Below the pieces are notes generated by a model that saw nothing but the letters and a program-made list of their open reading frames with translations, had not been told where the DNA came from and ran no database searches. A stretch of DNA of 34,948 nucleotides, taken from Clostridiales bacterium. GTDB taxonomy: Bacteria > Bacillota > Clostridia > Oscillospirales > Ruminococcaceae. The stretch is taken from the NCBI GenBank assembly GCA_012523875.1, contig JAAYSW010000029.1, forward strand, positions 1 to 34,948, written 5' to 3'. Both the position numbers and the translations under genes were made by a program. Positions 15,062 through 23,391 of this stretch are shown one piece after another (the first letter of the stretch is position 1; each line of letters begins with the position of its first letter).

Positions 15062-15874
15062 TTACTTGTTTATTGGTATCCTTACTCGATATTCTATGTA
15101 ATCTTCATTTTGCGTCTTACTCGAGTTAGCTAAAATCCCCGCCGCTTGCATTGTTTCAACAGCTTTATTAATTGTATTAACAAATATCCTTACATCCTGG
15201 AACACCTTACTCCGCCTCTTATAGCTCTCTTTAACTTCATTTTTCCCTATAAAGTCTTCTATTGCCTGTTCCGTTCTCTCTACATTGAGATTAAACTTCA
15301 CGACCCTCTCAATTATTTTCATTCTATCTTCCTTACTAGCCAACTTCAACAACGCTCTTGCATGCCTTTCTGTTAGGCTATACCTCATAATAATCTCTTT
15401 TTCTTCATCGGAAAGCCTAAGCAATCTCAATTTATTTGCAATTGTACTCTGTGCCTTGCCAAGTTTTATCGCTGCATCTTCTTGAGTCATTCCATAATAC
15501 TCGATTAGCTTTTCAATTGCATTTGCCTCATCAAAAAATGATAAATCCTGTCTTTGAATATTTTCAACAAGGGCTAGTACAGCTGATGCCCTATCACTTA
15601 TATCCAATATTATGCCCGGAACATACTCAAGTCCAACTAATTTTGCAGCTCTAAGCCTTCTTTCACCAGCAATCAACTCATATCGCGTATCAAACTTTCT
15701 TAATGTTAATGGTTGCAAAATACCATTTTGCTTAATACTCTCCGCAAGCGATGAGATATCAGCGTGATCAAACTCAGTTCTCGGCTGATGTGGATTTGGT
15801 ACAATTTCATCAATAGATACTTGCACCACCTTATTTATCTGTTTTTCTTTTGTAAATCCTAAAAAAGCAGCCAT
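15062..15874 (-). CDS. noc: Nucleoid occlusion protein Noc (ParB family)
   Basis: A ParB paralogue that in Bacillus binds its own sites (NBS), binds CTP and the membrane, and keeps Z-rings away from the nucleoid. It has 270 residues from the ATG at 15874; the frame opens three codons earlier, but AAAGGAG abuts that ATG, so the inner start is preferred. The N terminus MAAFLGFTKEK could form a short amphipathic membrane helix, as in Noc. The CTPase C-motif is GERRLRA (70-76). The helix-turn-helix reads LGKAQSTIANKLRLLRL...ERHARALL. Gln142, Lys148 and Arg170 match the residues that give Noc, not ParB, specificity. It is downstream of rsmG behind a terminator-like hairpin. Confidence 0.93.
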   Translation of the reverse strand: MAAFLGFTKEKQINKVVQVSIDEIVPNPHQPRTEFDHADISSLAESIKQNGILQPLTLRKFDTRYELIAGERRLRAAKLVGLEYVPGIILDISDRASAVLALVENIQRQDLSFFDEANAIEKLIEYYGMTQEDAAIKLGKAQSTIANKLRLLRLSDEEKEIIMRYSLTERHARALLKLASKEDRMKIIERVVKFNLNVERTEQAIEDFIGKNEVKESYKRRSKVFQDVRIFVNTINKAVETMQAAGILANSSKTQNEDYIEYRVRIPINK

Positions 15875-15901
15875 TTTAAACATCTCCTTTCATTTCTACA
15901 C

Positions 15902-15929
15902 AAAAAAGCTGTGAAGGTAAGTTCACAGC
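15902..15929 (-). terminator. Terminator after rsmG, directly in front of noc
   Basis: Minus strand 8-bp stem (15922-15929 with 15908-15915), 6-base loop, then TTTTTT. It ends only about 28 bp upstream of the noc start codon. A TATAAT at 15944-15949 just upstream lacks a good -35, so noc may rely on readthrough from the mnmE-mnmG-rsmG transcript. Confidence 0.85.
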
Positions 15930-16031
15930 CCCTTCTATATTCAATTATACATCAACTGGGAAATTATTTCCACCAAAGAATTAATGCTAAAAAGGATATT
16001 TTATTATGATATTTATTATTGCACGACAAAA

Positions 16032-16739
16032 TTATAGGGGATTATTTTTAATCTGACCGCTATTTCTAGGATATTTTAGCGGAGTATGCGTTATTTTTCT
16101 TATGATAATTACTCTTCTTTGTTCTAAACCATCCAGATAATATCCAACATCATCAATAATCTCTCCACCTAAGGCATTAATTGCATTCTTTGCAAGAGAA
16201 ACATCCTCATTTGGACCCTTCATGGCAATAAAACTACCACCTAGCTTAACGAATGGTAAACAATATTCGCATAATTTCGGCAAGCCTGCAACAGCCCTTG
16301 CAACTGAAAAATCGAATTTCTCCCGATATACTTCCTCTTTTCCAAGCAACTCAGCACGACTATGAACACACTCATACTCAATTCCAAGCTTATTTTTCAA
16401 CTCCATAAGAAAATTCACACGCTTATTTAAGCTATCCAAAAGTGTAAAGTTTAAATCTCCCCGATAGAGTTTCAACGGCACAGAAGGCAAGCCTGCCCCC
16501 GTGCCAACATCAATAATGCTCGCTTTCTCTGGTATTTTTGCATGAATATCTAGTAAAATACTATCTAAAAAATGTTTTATAAATATTTCCCTTGGATCAA
16601 TAATTGCGGTTAAATTTATCTTTTGGTTATATCCACATAAAAAATCTGCATAAACATCAAGCTTTTCATATAAATTATTATTAAATTTTAAGCCATTTCT
16701 ATTGAAAATTTCCTCACAAATCTTATAATCAGCTAACAT
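16032..16739 (-). CDS. rsmG: 16S rRNA (guanine-527-N7)-methyltransferase RsmG (GidB)
   Basis: Methylates N7 of G527 in 16S rRNA using S-adenosylmethionine. From the ATG at 16739 it has 235 residues, close to the Bacillus protein. The Rossmann motif is IIDVGTGAGLPSVPLKL, with LDSLNKRVNFL and the RAVAGLPKLCEYCLPFVKLGG region behind it, and a C-terminal IIRKI...PLKYPRNSG tail. The frame opens at 16769, but the inner ATG has AAGGCAGG upstream, matches the family N terminus and overlaps the end of mnmG by 11 bp. That overlap suggests translational coupling in the mnmE-mnmG-rsmG operon. Confidence 0.95.
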   Translation of the reverse strand: MLADYKICEEIFNRNGLKFNNNLYEKLDVYADFLCGYNQKINLTAIIDPREIFIKHFLDSILLDIHAKIPEKASIIDVGTGAGLPSVPLKLYRGDLNFTLLDSLNKRVNFLMELKNKLGIEYECVHSRAELLGKEEVYREKFDFSVARAVAGLPKLCEYCLPFVKLGGSFIAMKGPNEDVSLAKNAINALGGEIIDDVGYYLDGLEQRRVIIIRKITHTPLKYPRNSGQIKNNPL

Positions 16740-18615
16740 TCTGCCTGCCTTTCTGCTCAAGCCATACAACTAAAATTGAAATATCTGCTGGTGAAACCCC
16801 TGAAATTCTAGATGCCTGCCCAATATTTTCAGGCTTAAGCTTATTTAATTTTTCCATTGCCTCAAGACGCAAACCACGTATTTGCGTATAATCTAAATCC
16901 TCAGGCAAAAGCTTTGATTCAAACTTCCTCATCTGATTAATATGTTCTAGTTGCTTTTTAATATATCCATCATATTTTATTTGCAAATTAACTTGTTCAG
17001 AAATATCATCACTAAGTAGCTTTCTTTCAACATCAAAAGGAGCAATTGTTGAATAATCAAGCTGTGGACGTCGTATTAAATCTGCTAATTTGCATCCTGT
17101 AGATAGCGGTGAAGTCCCTTTTTCAATGAGAAAATCGTTTAATTTGATACTTGGAGCAATATTTAGCTTACTAACCCGCTTTATTTCTTCATCAATTTCC
17201 TTCATCTTACTTTTAAGTCTATTATACCTCTCTGCACTAACCAAACCAATCCTATAACCAGTTGGTATGAGCCGCTGATCAGCATTATCCTGACGCAAAA
17301 TCAACCTATATTCGCTCCTGGAAGTCATCATTCTGTAGGGATCCTGGCAGCCTTTTATGACTAAATCATCAATAAGTGTACCAATATATGAACTCGCCCT
17401 ATCAAGAATTAACATTTCCCTGCCAAAAACTCTGCTTACAGCATTGATCCCTGCAACAAGTCCCTGTGCTGCCGCCTCCTCATAGCCAGAACTGCCATTG
17501 AATTGTCCTGCACCGAAAAGCCCCTTAATCTGTCTAAATTCAAGAGTTGAACGCAACTGGGTTGGATTGCAACACTCATATTCGATTGCATATGCAGGTC
17601 GCATAATTTCTATATTTTCAAAACCTTTAATTGTCCTTAGGAATTTCAACTGAATATCCTCTGGAAGTGACGTAGATAGGCCCTGTAGATAACATTCATC
17701 CGTATCAATCCCCATAGGTTCCACAAAAACCTGATGCCTATCCTTATCAGCAAAACGCACAACTTTGTCCTCTATTGAAGGACAATATCTTGGTCCAATT
17801 CCATCTATTCTCCCCGAATACATTGGCGATCTATGCAAGTTTTCCTTGATAATCCTATGTGTTTCCTCATTGGTATAAGCAATATAGCACGAAACTAGGT
17901 TCTTTATTGTACTTTTATCCGTTTCGAAGGAAAGTGGAAATATTTCTTCATCTCCACATTGCTCCTGTAAAACGCTAAAATCAATGCTTCTCCTGTGTGC
18001 CCTGCAAGGAGTACCAGTTTTAAATCGCCTTAACTCTATCCCATGTTTTTTTAAACTCTCATCTAAACCTTTTGCTGGAAGTGCCGCATCGGGTCCACTA
18101 TCATAAGAAGCCTCTCCTATATGGATTGTGCTTCTCAAGTATGTGCCTGTTGAAATAATTACAGCATTAGCGTAATAAATTCCACCAAGCGACGTAACTA
18201 CGCCCCTTACCTCGCCATCCTCCACAATAACTTCAGTAATTTCAGCTTGCTTTATATCCAAGTTTTCCTGCAATTCACAAACTCTCTTCATATAATTATG
18301 ATACTTTACCCTATCTGCCTGGATTCGCAAACTGTGAACAGCAGGTCCCTTTCCCTTGTTTAGCATACGGCTTTGGATAACACTGGCATCGGATGCTCTG
18401 CCCATTTCACCGCCCAAAGCATCAATTTCACGAACAAGATGTCCTTTAGCAGTTCCACCTATCGATGGATTGCAGGGCAAATTAGCAATTTGGTCGAGTG
18501 AAATCGTGAACATTACAGTTTTACAGCCAAGACGTGCTGCTACAAGACCTGCCTCGACACCAGCATGCCCACCACCAATGATTATTATATCATACTTCCC
18601 CATTTCAAAACTCAA
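16729..18615 (-). CDS. mnmG: tRNA uridine 5-carboxymethylaminomethyl modification enzyme MnmG (GidA)
   Basis: FAD-dependent subunit that, with MnmE, installs the (carboxymethyl)aminomethyl group at U34 of several tRNAs using glycine or ammonium and methylene-tetrahydrofolate. About 628 residues, the family length. The FAD dinucleotide motif IIIGGGHAGVEAGLVAARLG is at the N terminus, and the signatures GTPCRAHRRSIDFS, GPRYCPSIEDK and QFNGSSGYEEAAAQGL follow. Start choice: GGAGGTGAT is 9 bases before a TTG at 18615 and 21 bases before the ATG at 18603, so the TTG start is preferred. It follows mnmE by about 24 bp. Confidence 0.96.
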   Translation of the reverse strand: MSFEMGKYDIIIIGGGHAGVEAGLVAARLGCKTVMFTISLDQIANLPCNPSIGGTAKGHLVREIDALGGEMGRASDASVIQSRMLNKGKGPAVHSLRIQADRVKYHNYMKRVCELQENLDIKQAEITEVIVEDGEVRGVVTSLGGIYYANAVIISTGTYLRSTIHIGEASYDSGPDAALPAKGLDESLKKHGIELRRFKTGTPCRAHRRSIDFSVLQEQCGDEEIFPLSFETDKSTIKNLVSCYIAYTNEETHRIIKENLHRSPMYSGRIDGIGPRYCPSIEDKVVRFADKDRHQVFVEPMGIDTDECYLQGLSTSLPEDIQLKFLRTIKGFENIEIMRPAYAIEYECCNPTQLRSTLEFRQIKGLFGAGQFNGSSGYEEAAAQGLVAGINAVSRVFGREMLILDRASSYIGTLIDDLVIKGCQDPYRMMTSRSEYRLILRQDNADQRLIPTGYRIGLVSAERYNRLKSKMKEIDEEIKRVSKLNIAPSIKLNDFLIEKGTSPLSTGCKLADLIRRPQLDYSTIAPFDVERKLLSDDISEQVNLQIKYDGYIKKQLEHINQMRKFESKLLPEDLDYTQIRGLRLEAMEKLNKLKPENIGQASRISGVSPADISILVVWLEQKGRQNVS

Positions 18616-18639
18616 AACCAATCACCTCCAAAATAAAAA

Positions 18640-20004
18640 TTACTTACCAATACAAAATCTTGAAAAAACCTCATTTAAGACTGTTTCCGACACCCTTTCA
18701 CCAGTAAGTTCCAATAAGTACGCTGCCGCTTCATCAAGTATAATTGTAATTGCATCTAACAATTCCCCCTGTTCTAAAGCATTTATGCTATCTAGAACTA
18801 GTTCTTCGGCCTTGGTAATGCAATTTTTCTGCCTTTCGTTAGCGATAATTCCTTTTTCAGCCTCAATATCTTCATGAAGAAACATCTCATTCACTGCATT
18901 TATAAGTCCTTCAATTCCTTCATTATTTTTCGCAGAAATTTCAACTATATATTTAAAATTTTCATTAATTAAATTTCTATCCAACGCTGATTTTTCGTCA
19001 ATTTTATTTATAACTGCAATTGATTTCCTATTCGATAATTTTTCAATTAATTTCAAATCTTCATCAGTAATTTCGCTAGAATTATCAAAAAGAGCAAGCA
19101 CCAAATCTGCCTCATCAATTCTTTTAAAAGCAAGGTTTACGCCAATACCCTCCACAATATCATCAGTTTTTCTTATCCCTGCCGTATCTGAAAGTCTAAG
19201 TTTTATCTCACCGAGTTGAACAGTTTCTTCAATAATATCCCTTGTTGTTCCAGCAACATCTGTGACAATACTTCTTTCAAAGCCACTCAAGCAATTCATT
19301 AGCGTCGATTTTCCCACATTAGGCTTACCAGAAATAACTGTATTTATGCCCTCACGAATAATCCTACCATAATCATATGTTTTGTTAGTTTCCACCAAGG
19401 ATTCATATATGCCTTTCAGCGTTTCCAATAAGTTTTCTGGGTCAACTTCTGGAATATCGTCCTCTGGAAAGTCTGCCCAAGCTGCTAAATCCCCTAAAAC
19501 TGATATAATTCTACGTTTAATTTTATCAATTCTCCTAAAAATAGCACCATCTTTTAAAGCAATGGCATATTTCAACTCACTTTTTCCACCCGCACTAATT
19601 AAATCAATAACAGCTTCAGCCTGCGTCAACGATAATTTTCCGTTAAGAAATGCTCTCTTTGTGAATTCACCAGCCTCTGCAGGCTTCGCACCGTTTTCAA
19701 AAATAAGCCTAAGTATTTTCTTGGTAATATAAACCCCACCATGGCATGAAATTTCCACAACATCCTCACCCGTATAGCTTTTAGGTGCCTTAAAAACTGA
19801 TAAAATAACCTCATCAACATGGGTATCTTCTCCATCCACCACAGCACCATGGGCACAGGTATAACCTTGCATCTCAGAAATTTTCTTGCCACTAGTAGAT
19901 CTAAAAATTTTCTCAGCTACTCCTATCGATTTTTCGCCTGAAATTCTTATAACAGAAATTCCTCCAACAGCATTTGGAGTAGAAATTGCAGCAATTGTAG
20001 GCAT
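18640..20004 (-). CDS. mnmE: tRNA modification GTPase MnmE (TrmE)
   Basis: GTPase partner of MnmG in wobble-uridine modification. 454 residues. The N-terminal tetrahydrofolate-binding domain begins MPTIAAISTPNAVGGISVIRISG. The helical domain is interrupted by the G domain, with P-loop SGKPNVGKSTLMN, DTAG, and NKID. The C terminus ends in the invariant FCIGK, whose Cys is needed for activity. GGAGG precedes the ATG. A hairpin with 13 bp of stem separates it from jag. Confidence 0.97.
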   Translation of the reverse strand: MPTIAAISTPNAVGGISVIRISGEKSIGVAEKIFRSTSGKKISEMQGYTCAHGAVVDGEDTHVDEVILSVFKAPKSYTGEDVVEISCHGGVYITKKILRLIFENGAKPAEAGEFTKRAFLNGKLSLTQAEAVIDLISAGGKSELKYAIALKDGAIFRRIDKIKRRIISVLGDLAAWADFPEDDIPEVDPENLLETLKGIYESLVETNKTYDYGRIIREGINTVISGKPNVGKSTLMNCLSGFERSIVTDVAGTTRDIIEETVQLGEIKLRLSDTAGIRKTDDIVEGIGVNLAFKRIDEADLVLALFDNSSEITDEDLKLIEKLSNRKSIAVINKIDEKSALDRNLINENFKYIVEISAKNNEGIEGLINAVNEMFLHEDIEAEKGIIANERQKNCITKAEELVLDSINALEQGELLDAITIILDEAAAYLLELTGERVSETVLNEVFSRFCIGK

Positions 20005-20035
20005 TTTTCCCTCCTATATTTTCACATAAATAAAT

Positions 20036-20080
20036 ATAAATTACACAAAAGCACCTGTTTATGGTTAAAACAAGTGCTTT
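20036..20080 (-). terminator. Terminator-like hairpin between jag and mnmE
   Basis: A 13-bp stem with one G-U pair (20068-20080 with 20048-20060) and a 7-base loop is followed on the minus strand by TGTGTAATTT. The T-tract is modest. It may separate the rnpA-yidC-jag unit from mnmE-mnmG-rsmG. Confidence 0.65.
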
Positions 20081-20102
20081 CACTCACTGAATAACTTTAT
20101 CA

Positions 20103-20873
20103 TTAAATATCAACTTTTCCATATAACCCCGAACCAATATCCTTATCAGGAATGGGTTTTTTATAATCTTTTTCAAAACTTGTTTTTAAATCAAGAGAAC
20201 GTGGCCCCTCCTGTTTTCTAGGATTATTTCTCTTTTCACCACGTGGTCTGTCTGGCTTCCTATTAACTGGATAAATTATAACTTTCCTAAACGGCTCCTC
20301 ACCGACAGAACGTGAATAAACTCCCTCAATTTCGGAAACAGTTGAATGGATAATTCTTCTTTCATAAGGATTCATTGGTTCTAAAGCTGATGAACGACCC
20401 TTTTTTAAAACGGAATTAGAAATTTTTGTAGCAAGTTCAATAATCGTATTCTTACGCTTTTCTCTATACCCACCGCTATCAAGCACGATTCTATGGTAAT
20501 TCTGGCTTCCCCTATTTGCAGCCATTGAAACTATATATTGAATTGCATCAAGAGTTTCTCCCCTTCTTCCAATAATTGCACCAACATCTTCACCCTCGAT
20601 ATTAATCGCTGTATTATCATCACTTTCCACAACATTAATATCATATGAAATCCCTAACTTGTCCAATATTTTCTTTAGATACTCAACAGCAATTTCGGTT
20701 TTCGTAGGATTATAAACAGCATTAATTCTTGCCTCACCTTTAAGCCTACCAAGAAAACCTTTTTTTGGTTCTTCAATAATTACATATGAAATCTTACTTT
20801 CTTCAACCCCAAAAGTTTGAACCGCTGCCTGTATAGCTTCCTCAACAGTTTTTCCTGTAAAAATCCCTTCCAT
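20103..20873 (-). CDS. jag: RNA-binding protein Jag/KhpB
   Basis: RNA chaperone-like protein (EloR/KhpB) linked to cell elongation and encoded beside yidC in most Firmicutes. From the ATG at 20873 it has 256 residues. The N-terminal Jag_N domain starts MEGIFTGKTVEEAIQAAVQ. A linker follows, then a KH domain with GRRGETLDAIQYIVS, then an R3H domain with PMNPYERRIIHSTVSEIEGV. The tail is basic and proline-rich. The frame opens at a TTG at 20888, but GGAGGAAGG sits directly before the inner ATG. It follows yidC by about 20 bp. Confidence 0.95.
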   Translation of the reverse strand: MEGIFTGKTVEEAIQAAVQTFGVEESKISYVIIEEPKKGFLGRLKGEARINAVYNPTKTEIAVEYLKKILDKLGISYDINVVESDDNTAINIEGEDVGAIIGRRGETLDAIQYIVSMAANRGSQNYHRIVLDSGGYREKRKNTIIELATKISNSVLKKGRSSALEPMNPYERRIIHSTVSEIEGVYSRSVGEEPFRKVIIYPVNRKPDRPRGEKRNNPRKQEGPRSLDLKTSFEKDYKKPIPDKDIGSGLYGKVDI

Positions 20874-20892
20874 AAAGCCTTCCTCCAATCTG

Positions 20893-22017
20893 CTAATCCT
20901 TATCGTCGCTTAGCTCATCACCGTATTTTTCAGCCATTCTTCTACGGGCATCCTTTAATAATTCACGATTATATGCATTAAGCTCTGAACGTGATAATCC
21001 TTCTGTTTCGTCAGAATAATTAACTCTATTTGAAGCTGAACCTTGGCTACCATTATTTTGCTGATTCATCAATTCCTGTTGCTCCAACATTTTTTGCATT
21101 AAGCCTGGTTTTCTTTTCTTTGCCTTTTCTTTTTCGATTGCAGAAACAATTTCAACTCGCTCGGGAGTAAAATAAACATCCAAAGCAATTGCCTGAATTA
21201 TTGCTACAATTGTAGATATTATCCAATAAAATCCAACCCCAGATGGAACTTTAAATGCAAACCAAACTGAGAAAACAGGCATTACATAAAGTAAAGCACT
21301 CATTGCCCCCATTGAAGGCATATCAGGAGTATTTTTTTTCTGTATCCTTTGTGTAATCAAAGTCATAACGAGCTGACTCACACCTGCAACTATGGGTATT
21401 AAGAATAGTAACACTGCTGTTTTATCCCAAACCTCAGGTTTAAATTGAGGTGTTGCACCCAAATCTATCCCCATAAACTTACTATTAAAACCTGAAAGTT
21501 TATCAAGAAAACCATTTACTGAGTTAAACTCGGCTTGATTATCTCTTACATAAGAAAGTATTTTCAATTCCTCACGCAAATCGTTTTTCATAAACATATC
21601 AGGAACTGATTTTGTAATAATATCTTTTGTCTTTTCTATTGTATTCCCACTAATTCTCAAGATATGCGAAAGAGGTTTATAAACAACATCTAATACACCA
21701 AAAAGAAATAAAAACTGTATAAGCATCGGCAAACAGCTTGCCATTGGATTTATCCCCTCTTGCTGTTGAAGCTTCATCTGTTCTTCTTGGATTCGCTGTG
21801 GATTATTTGCATATGCTTTTTTTATAGCTGCCATCTTTGGTGCTAAAGCCCTACTTCTGACGATATTTTTCTGTTGTTTAAAGTTCATAGGAAACATAAT
21901 AATTCTAGTAATAATTGTAAATAAAATAATTGATATTCCATAATTCTTTACAACTGAATATATTCCCCACATTATTAAACCAAAGGGTTTACCTATAATT
22001 GTATATATTGTATTCAT
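20893..22017 (-). CDS. yidC: Membrane protein insertase YidC (Oxa1/SpoIIIJ family)
   Basis: Inserts and folds membrane proteins, alone or with SecYEG. 374 residues from the ATG at 22017, which has GGAGG 5 bases upstream; the frame opens four codons earlier. It has hydrophobic segments near the N terminus (TRIIMFP carries the conserved groove Arg), around CLPMLIQFLFLFGVLD, AVLLFLIPIVAGVSQL and the final pair at SALLYVMPVFSVWFAF and GFYWIISTIVAIIQAI. The C-terminal tail is basic and Gln-rich. There is no lipobox, unlike Bacillus SpoIIIJ; this is common in clostridial homologues as far as I know. Confidence 0.96.
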   Translation of the reverse strand: MNTIYTIIGKPFGLIMWGIYSVVKNYGISIILFTIITRIIMFPMNFKQQKNIVRSRALAPKMAAIKKAYANNPQRIQEEQMKLQQQEGINPMASCLPMLIQFLFLFGVLDVVYKPLSHILRISGNTIEKTKDIITKSVPDMFMKNDLREELKILSYVRDNQAEFNSVNGFLDKLSGFNSKFMGIDLGATPQFKPEVWDKTAVLLFLIPIVAGVSQLVMTLITQRIQKKNTPDMPSMGAMSALLYVMPVFSVWFAFKVPSGVGFYWIISTIVAIIQAIALDVYFTPERVEIVSAIEKEKAKKRKPGLMQKMLEQQELMNQQNNGSQGSASNRVNYSDETEGLSRSELNAYNRELLKDARRRMAEKYGDELSDDKD

Positions 22018-22042
22018 TAAATCCTCCAAAGGTTACATTAGA

Positions 22043-22285
22043 TTATTTATTTTTATGCTTAAAGAAGTGGAATTCGTCAGGAACATAATCGATTCCTCCA
22101 ATATTCCATGGATTGCATCTTATAAGCCTATAAAAAGCAAGCCACAAGCCCCTAAAAACACCAAATTTTTGAAAAGCTTGCACAGCATAAGCTGAACAAG
22201 TCGGATAAAACCGACAACAAGGTGGTTTTAGCGGTGATATAAATTTCTGGTAACCCTTTATAAACAAAATAAATATTTTTTTCAT
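22043..22285 (-). CDS. yidD: Membrane protein insertion efficiency factor YidD
   Basis: A small membrane-associated protein that assists YidC-dependent insertion. 80 residues. The hallmark motif is present: FIKGYQKFISPLKPPCCRFYPTCSAYA (residues 8-34), including the conserved Cys residues, followed by GLWLAFYRLIRCNPWNIGGIDYVP. It lies between rnpA and yidC with gaps of 8 and about 25 bp, its conserved place. Confidence 0.96.
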   Translation of the reverse strand: MKKIFILFIKGYQKFISPLKPPCCRFYPTCSAYAVQAFQKFGVFRGLWLAFYRLIRCNPWNIGGIDYVPDEFHFFKHKNK

Positions 22286-22293
22286 AATTTATT

Positions 22294-22638
22294 TTAATTC
22301 TCAACAGCTTTAACAATCTCTCTAATTGCCCTATTTGACAAATAATTATTAACGATACCCAATTTTGTATCAGGAAGACAATTCCTAGCAACAATAACTA
22401 TATCAATCCCAATTGGCATCTTCAATTCATTTTCTCGGTAAATTTGCCTAATAATTCGTTTAGCACGGTTTCTTCTAACGGCATTACCTACCTTTTTTCC
22501 AGCAGTAATACCAAGTCTATTATAAGATAAATTATTTTTTCTTACATAGATAACAAGCCATTTAGAAATTATAGGTTTTCCTTTTTTATATAGCAAAAGG
22601 AAAATTTTATTATTATTTAATATTTCTGTATATAACAT
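22294..22638 (-). CDS. rnpA: Ribonuclease P protein component
   Basis: Protein subunit of RNase P, which trims tRNA 5' ends. About 114 residues. The signature RRNRAKRIIRQIYREN (RNR helix) and NRLGITAGKKVGNAV are clear. The start is uncertain: ATG at 22638 or the GTG two codons earlier at 22644, and neither has a good ribosome-binding site. The N terminus lacks the usual basic leader before the LKKN-like region. Gene order rpmH-rnpA-yidD-yidC is conserved. Confidence 0.94.
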   Translation of the reverse strand: MLYTEILNNNKIFLLLYKKGKPIISKWLVIYVRKNNLSYNRLGITAGKKVGNAVRRNRAKRIIRQIYRENELKMPIGIDIVIVARNCLPDTKLGIVNNYLSNRAIREIVKAVEN

Positions 22639-22667
22639 AATCACAATTTTTCTGATATATTTTTGTA

Positions 22668-22687
22668 GGCGTGTTCAAAGACACGCC
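22668..22687. repeat. GC-rich hairpin between rpmH and rnpA
   Basis: GGCGTGT (22668-22674), a 6-base loop and ACACGCC (22681-22687). No T-tract follows on the minus strand, so it may be a processing or stability hairpin in the rnpA leader. Confidence 0.6.
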
Positions 22688-22740
22688 TTATTTGAGCATA
22701 AGTTTTAATCCTCTAAAATATCACAGGATTTACTAATAAA

Positions 22741-22770
22741 ATAAAGTACAAAAGACCACAAGAAGTGGTC
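22741..22770 (-). terminator. Terminator after rpmH
   Basis: Minus strand stem GACCAC/GTGGTC (22765-22770 with 22754-22759), 5-base loop, then TTTTGTACTTTATTTTAT. The stem is only 6 bp, so some readthrough into rnpA is likely. Confidence 0.75.
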
Positions 22771-22778
22771 ATACTTGA

Positions 22779-22913
22779 TTAATGTGAGAGTCTAGCTCTG
22801 CCTCTAGCTCTTCTGCGAGCTAAAACCTTGCGACCGCTTTTTTTAGACATTCTCTTTAAAAAACCATGCTCTCTTTTTCTATGCAATTTCTTTGGCTGAT
22901 AAGTTCTTTTCAT
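22779..22913 (-). CDS. rpmH: 50S ribosomal protein L34
   Basis: Ribosomal protein L34, 44 residues and highly basic. The sequence MKRTYQPKKLHRKREHGFL is the family signature, and KSGRKVLARRRARGRARLSH is the usual C-terminal half. AAAGGGGG lies about 10 bases before the ATG. A near-perfect promoter drives it from the intergenic region shared with dnaA. It is the first gene left of dnaA, the standard Firmicute arrangement. Confidence 0.98.
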   Translation of the reverse strand: MKRTYQPKKLHRKREHGFLKRMSKKSGRKVLARRRARGRARLSH

Positions 22914-23009
22914 AACCTTAAAGCCCCCTTTCACAAAACTAACTAGATTTTAATACTTGGGTATATTAATACATCATCAATTTCTATTTTAAATATAAGT
23001 AAATACAAT

Positions 23010-23025
23010 GTTGTATGCGTACAAC
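23010..23025. repeat. Small hairpin in the rpmH leader
   Basis: GTTGTA (23010-23015), four bases and TACAAC (23020-23025) form a perfect stem about 13 to 28 bases downstream of the rpmH -10 box, so at the 5' end of the mRNA. Confidence 0.5.
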
Positions 23026-23037
23026 CCTACAAAGTAG

Positions 23038-23066
23038 ATTATATACTAATAAATCTTACATGTCAA
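23038..23066 (-). promoter_or_regulatory. Promoter of rpmH
   Basis: Minus strand perfect TTGACA (23061-23066), 17-bp spacer and perfect TATAAT (23038-23043), about 125 bp upstream of rpmH, leaving a leader of roughly 117 bases. Confidence 0.92.
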
Positions 23067-23150
23067 GCAATTTATAAAATATTTTCTCAAAAATAAGTTA
23101 TAATTATTCTATTTCATAAAACTTATTATTTTTATAGCAGTTGATTATAA

Positions 23151-23181
23151 TTTTCAACATTTATTTATTTAATGTTGAAAA
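23151..23181. promoter_or_regulatory. Inverted pair of DnaA-box-like 9-mers upstream of dnaA
   Basis: TTTTCAACA (23151-23159) and its reverse complement (23173-23181) form an 11-bp inverted repeat including flanks. The pair ends 6 bp before the -35 box of the dnaA promoter. The same 9-mer recurs in the dnaA-dnaN gap, which supports a DnaA-binding role in dnaA autoregulation. Confidence 0.65.
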
Positions 23182-23187
23182 TTACTC

Positions 23188-23216
23188 TTGCAAATCTATA
23201 CTTTATATGATATAAT
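23188..23216 (+). promoter_or_regulatory. Promoter of dnaA
   Basis: TTGCAA (23188-23193), 17-bp spacer and perfect TATAAT (23211-23216). The leader to the dnaA ATG is about 170 bases and very T-rich. The rest of 22,914-23,391 shows nothing further. Confidence 0.8.
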
Positions 23217-23391
23217 AAATATGATTTTATAATAAGTAAGTTGTATATTTCAATAGCTATTTTTTATTCGCTTTTTGATCATATTCTCTACTTAATTCTT
23301 TTTTTTTTTGTTTTTTATTGACTTATTATATATTATAATACTTAGGTTTCGTTACATATTATTTGGATTTCGGTTTTAAGGAGGCAAGGGT

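Noticed and set aside
13223..15883. A plasmid-type partition cassette
   Set aside because: The ParA/ParB/Noc genes lie in the conserved chromosomal origin order with rsmG, mnmG and dnaA, so this is the chromosomal system.
16700..16769. rsmG start at 16769
   Set aside because: The extra ten residues do not match the family N terminus and the inner ATG at 16739 has a better ribosome-binding context.
20236..20252. ACCACGTGGT in jag as a parS site
   Set aside because: Only the central CCACGTGG matches; the flanks lack TGTT/AACA.
23318..23346. Second dnaA promoter at TTGACT...TATAAT
   Set aside because: The hexamers are only about 10 bp apart; no acceptable 16-18 bp spacing was found.
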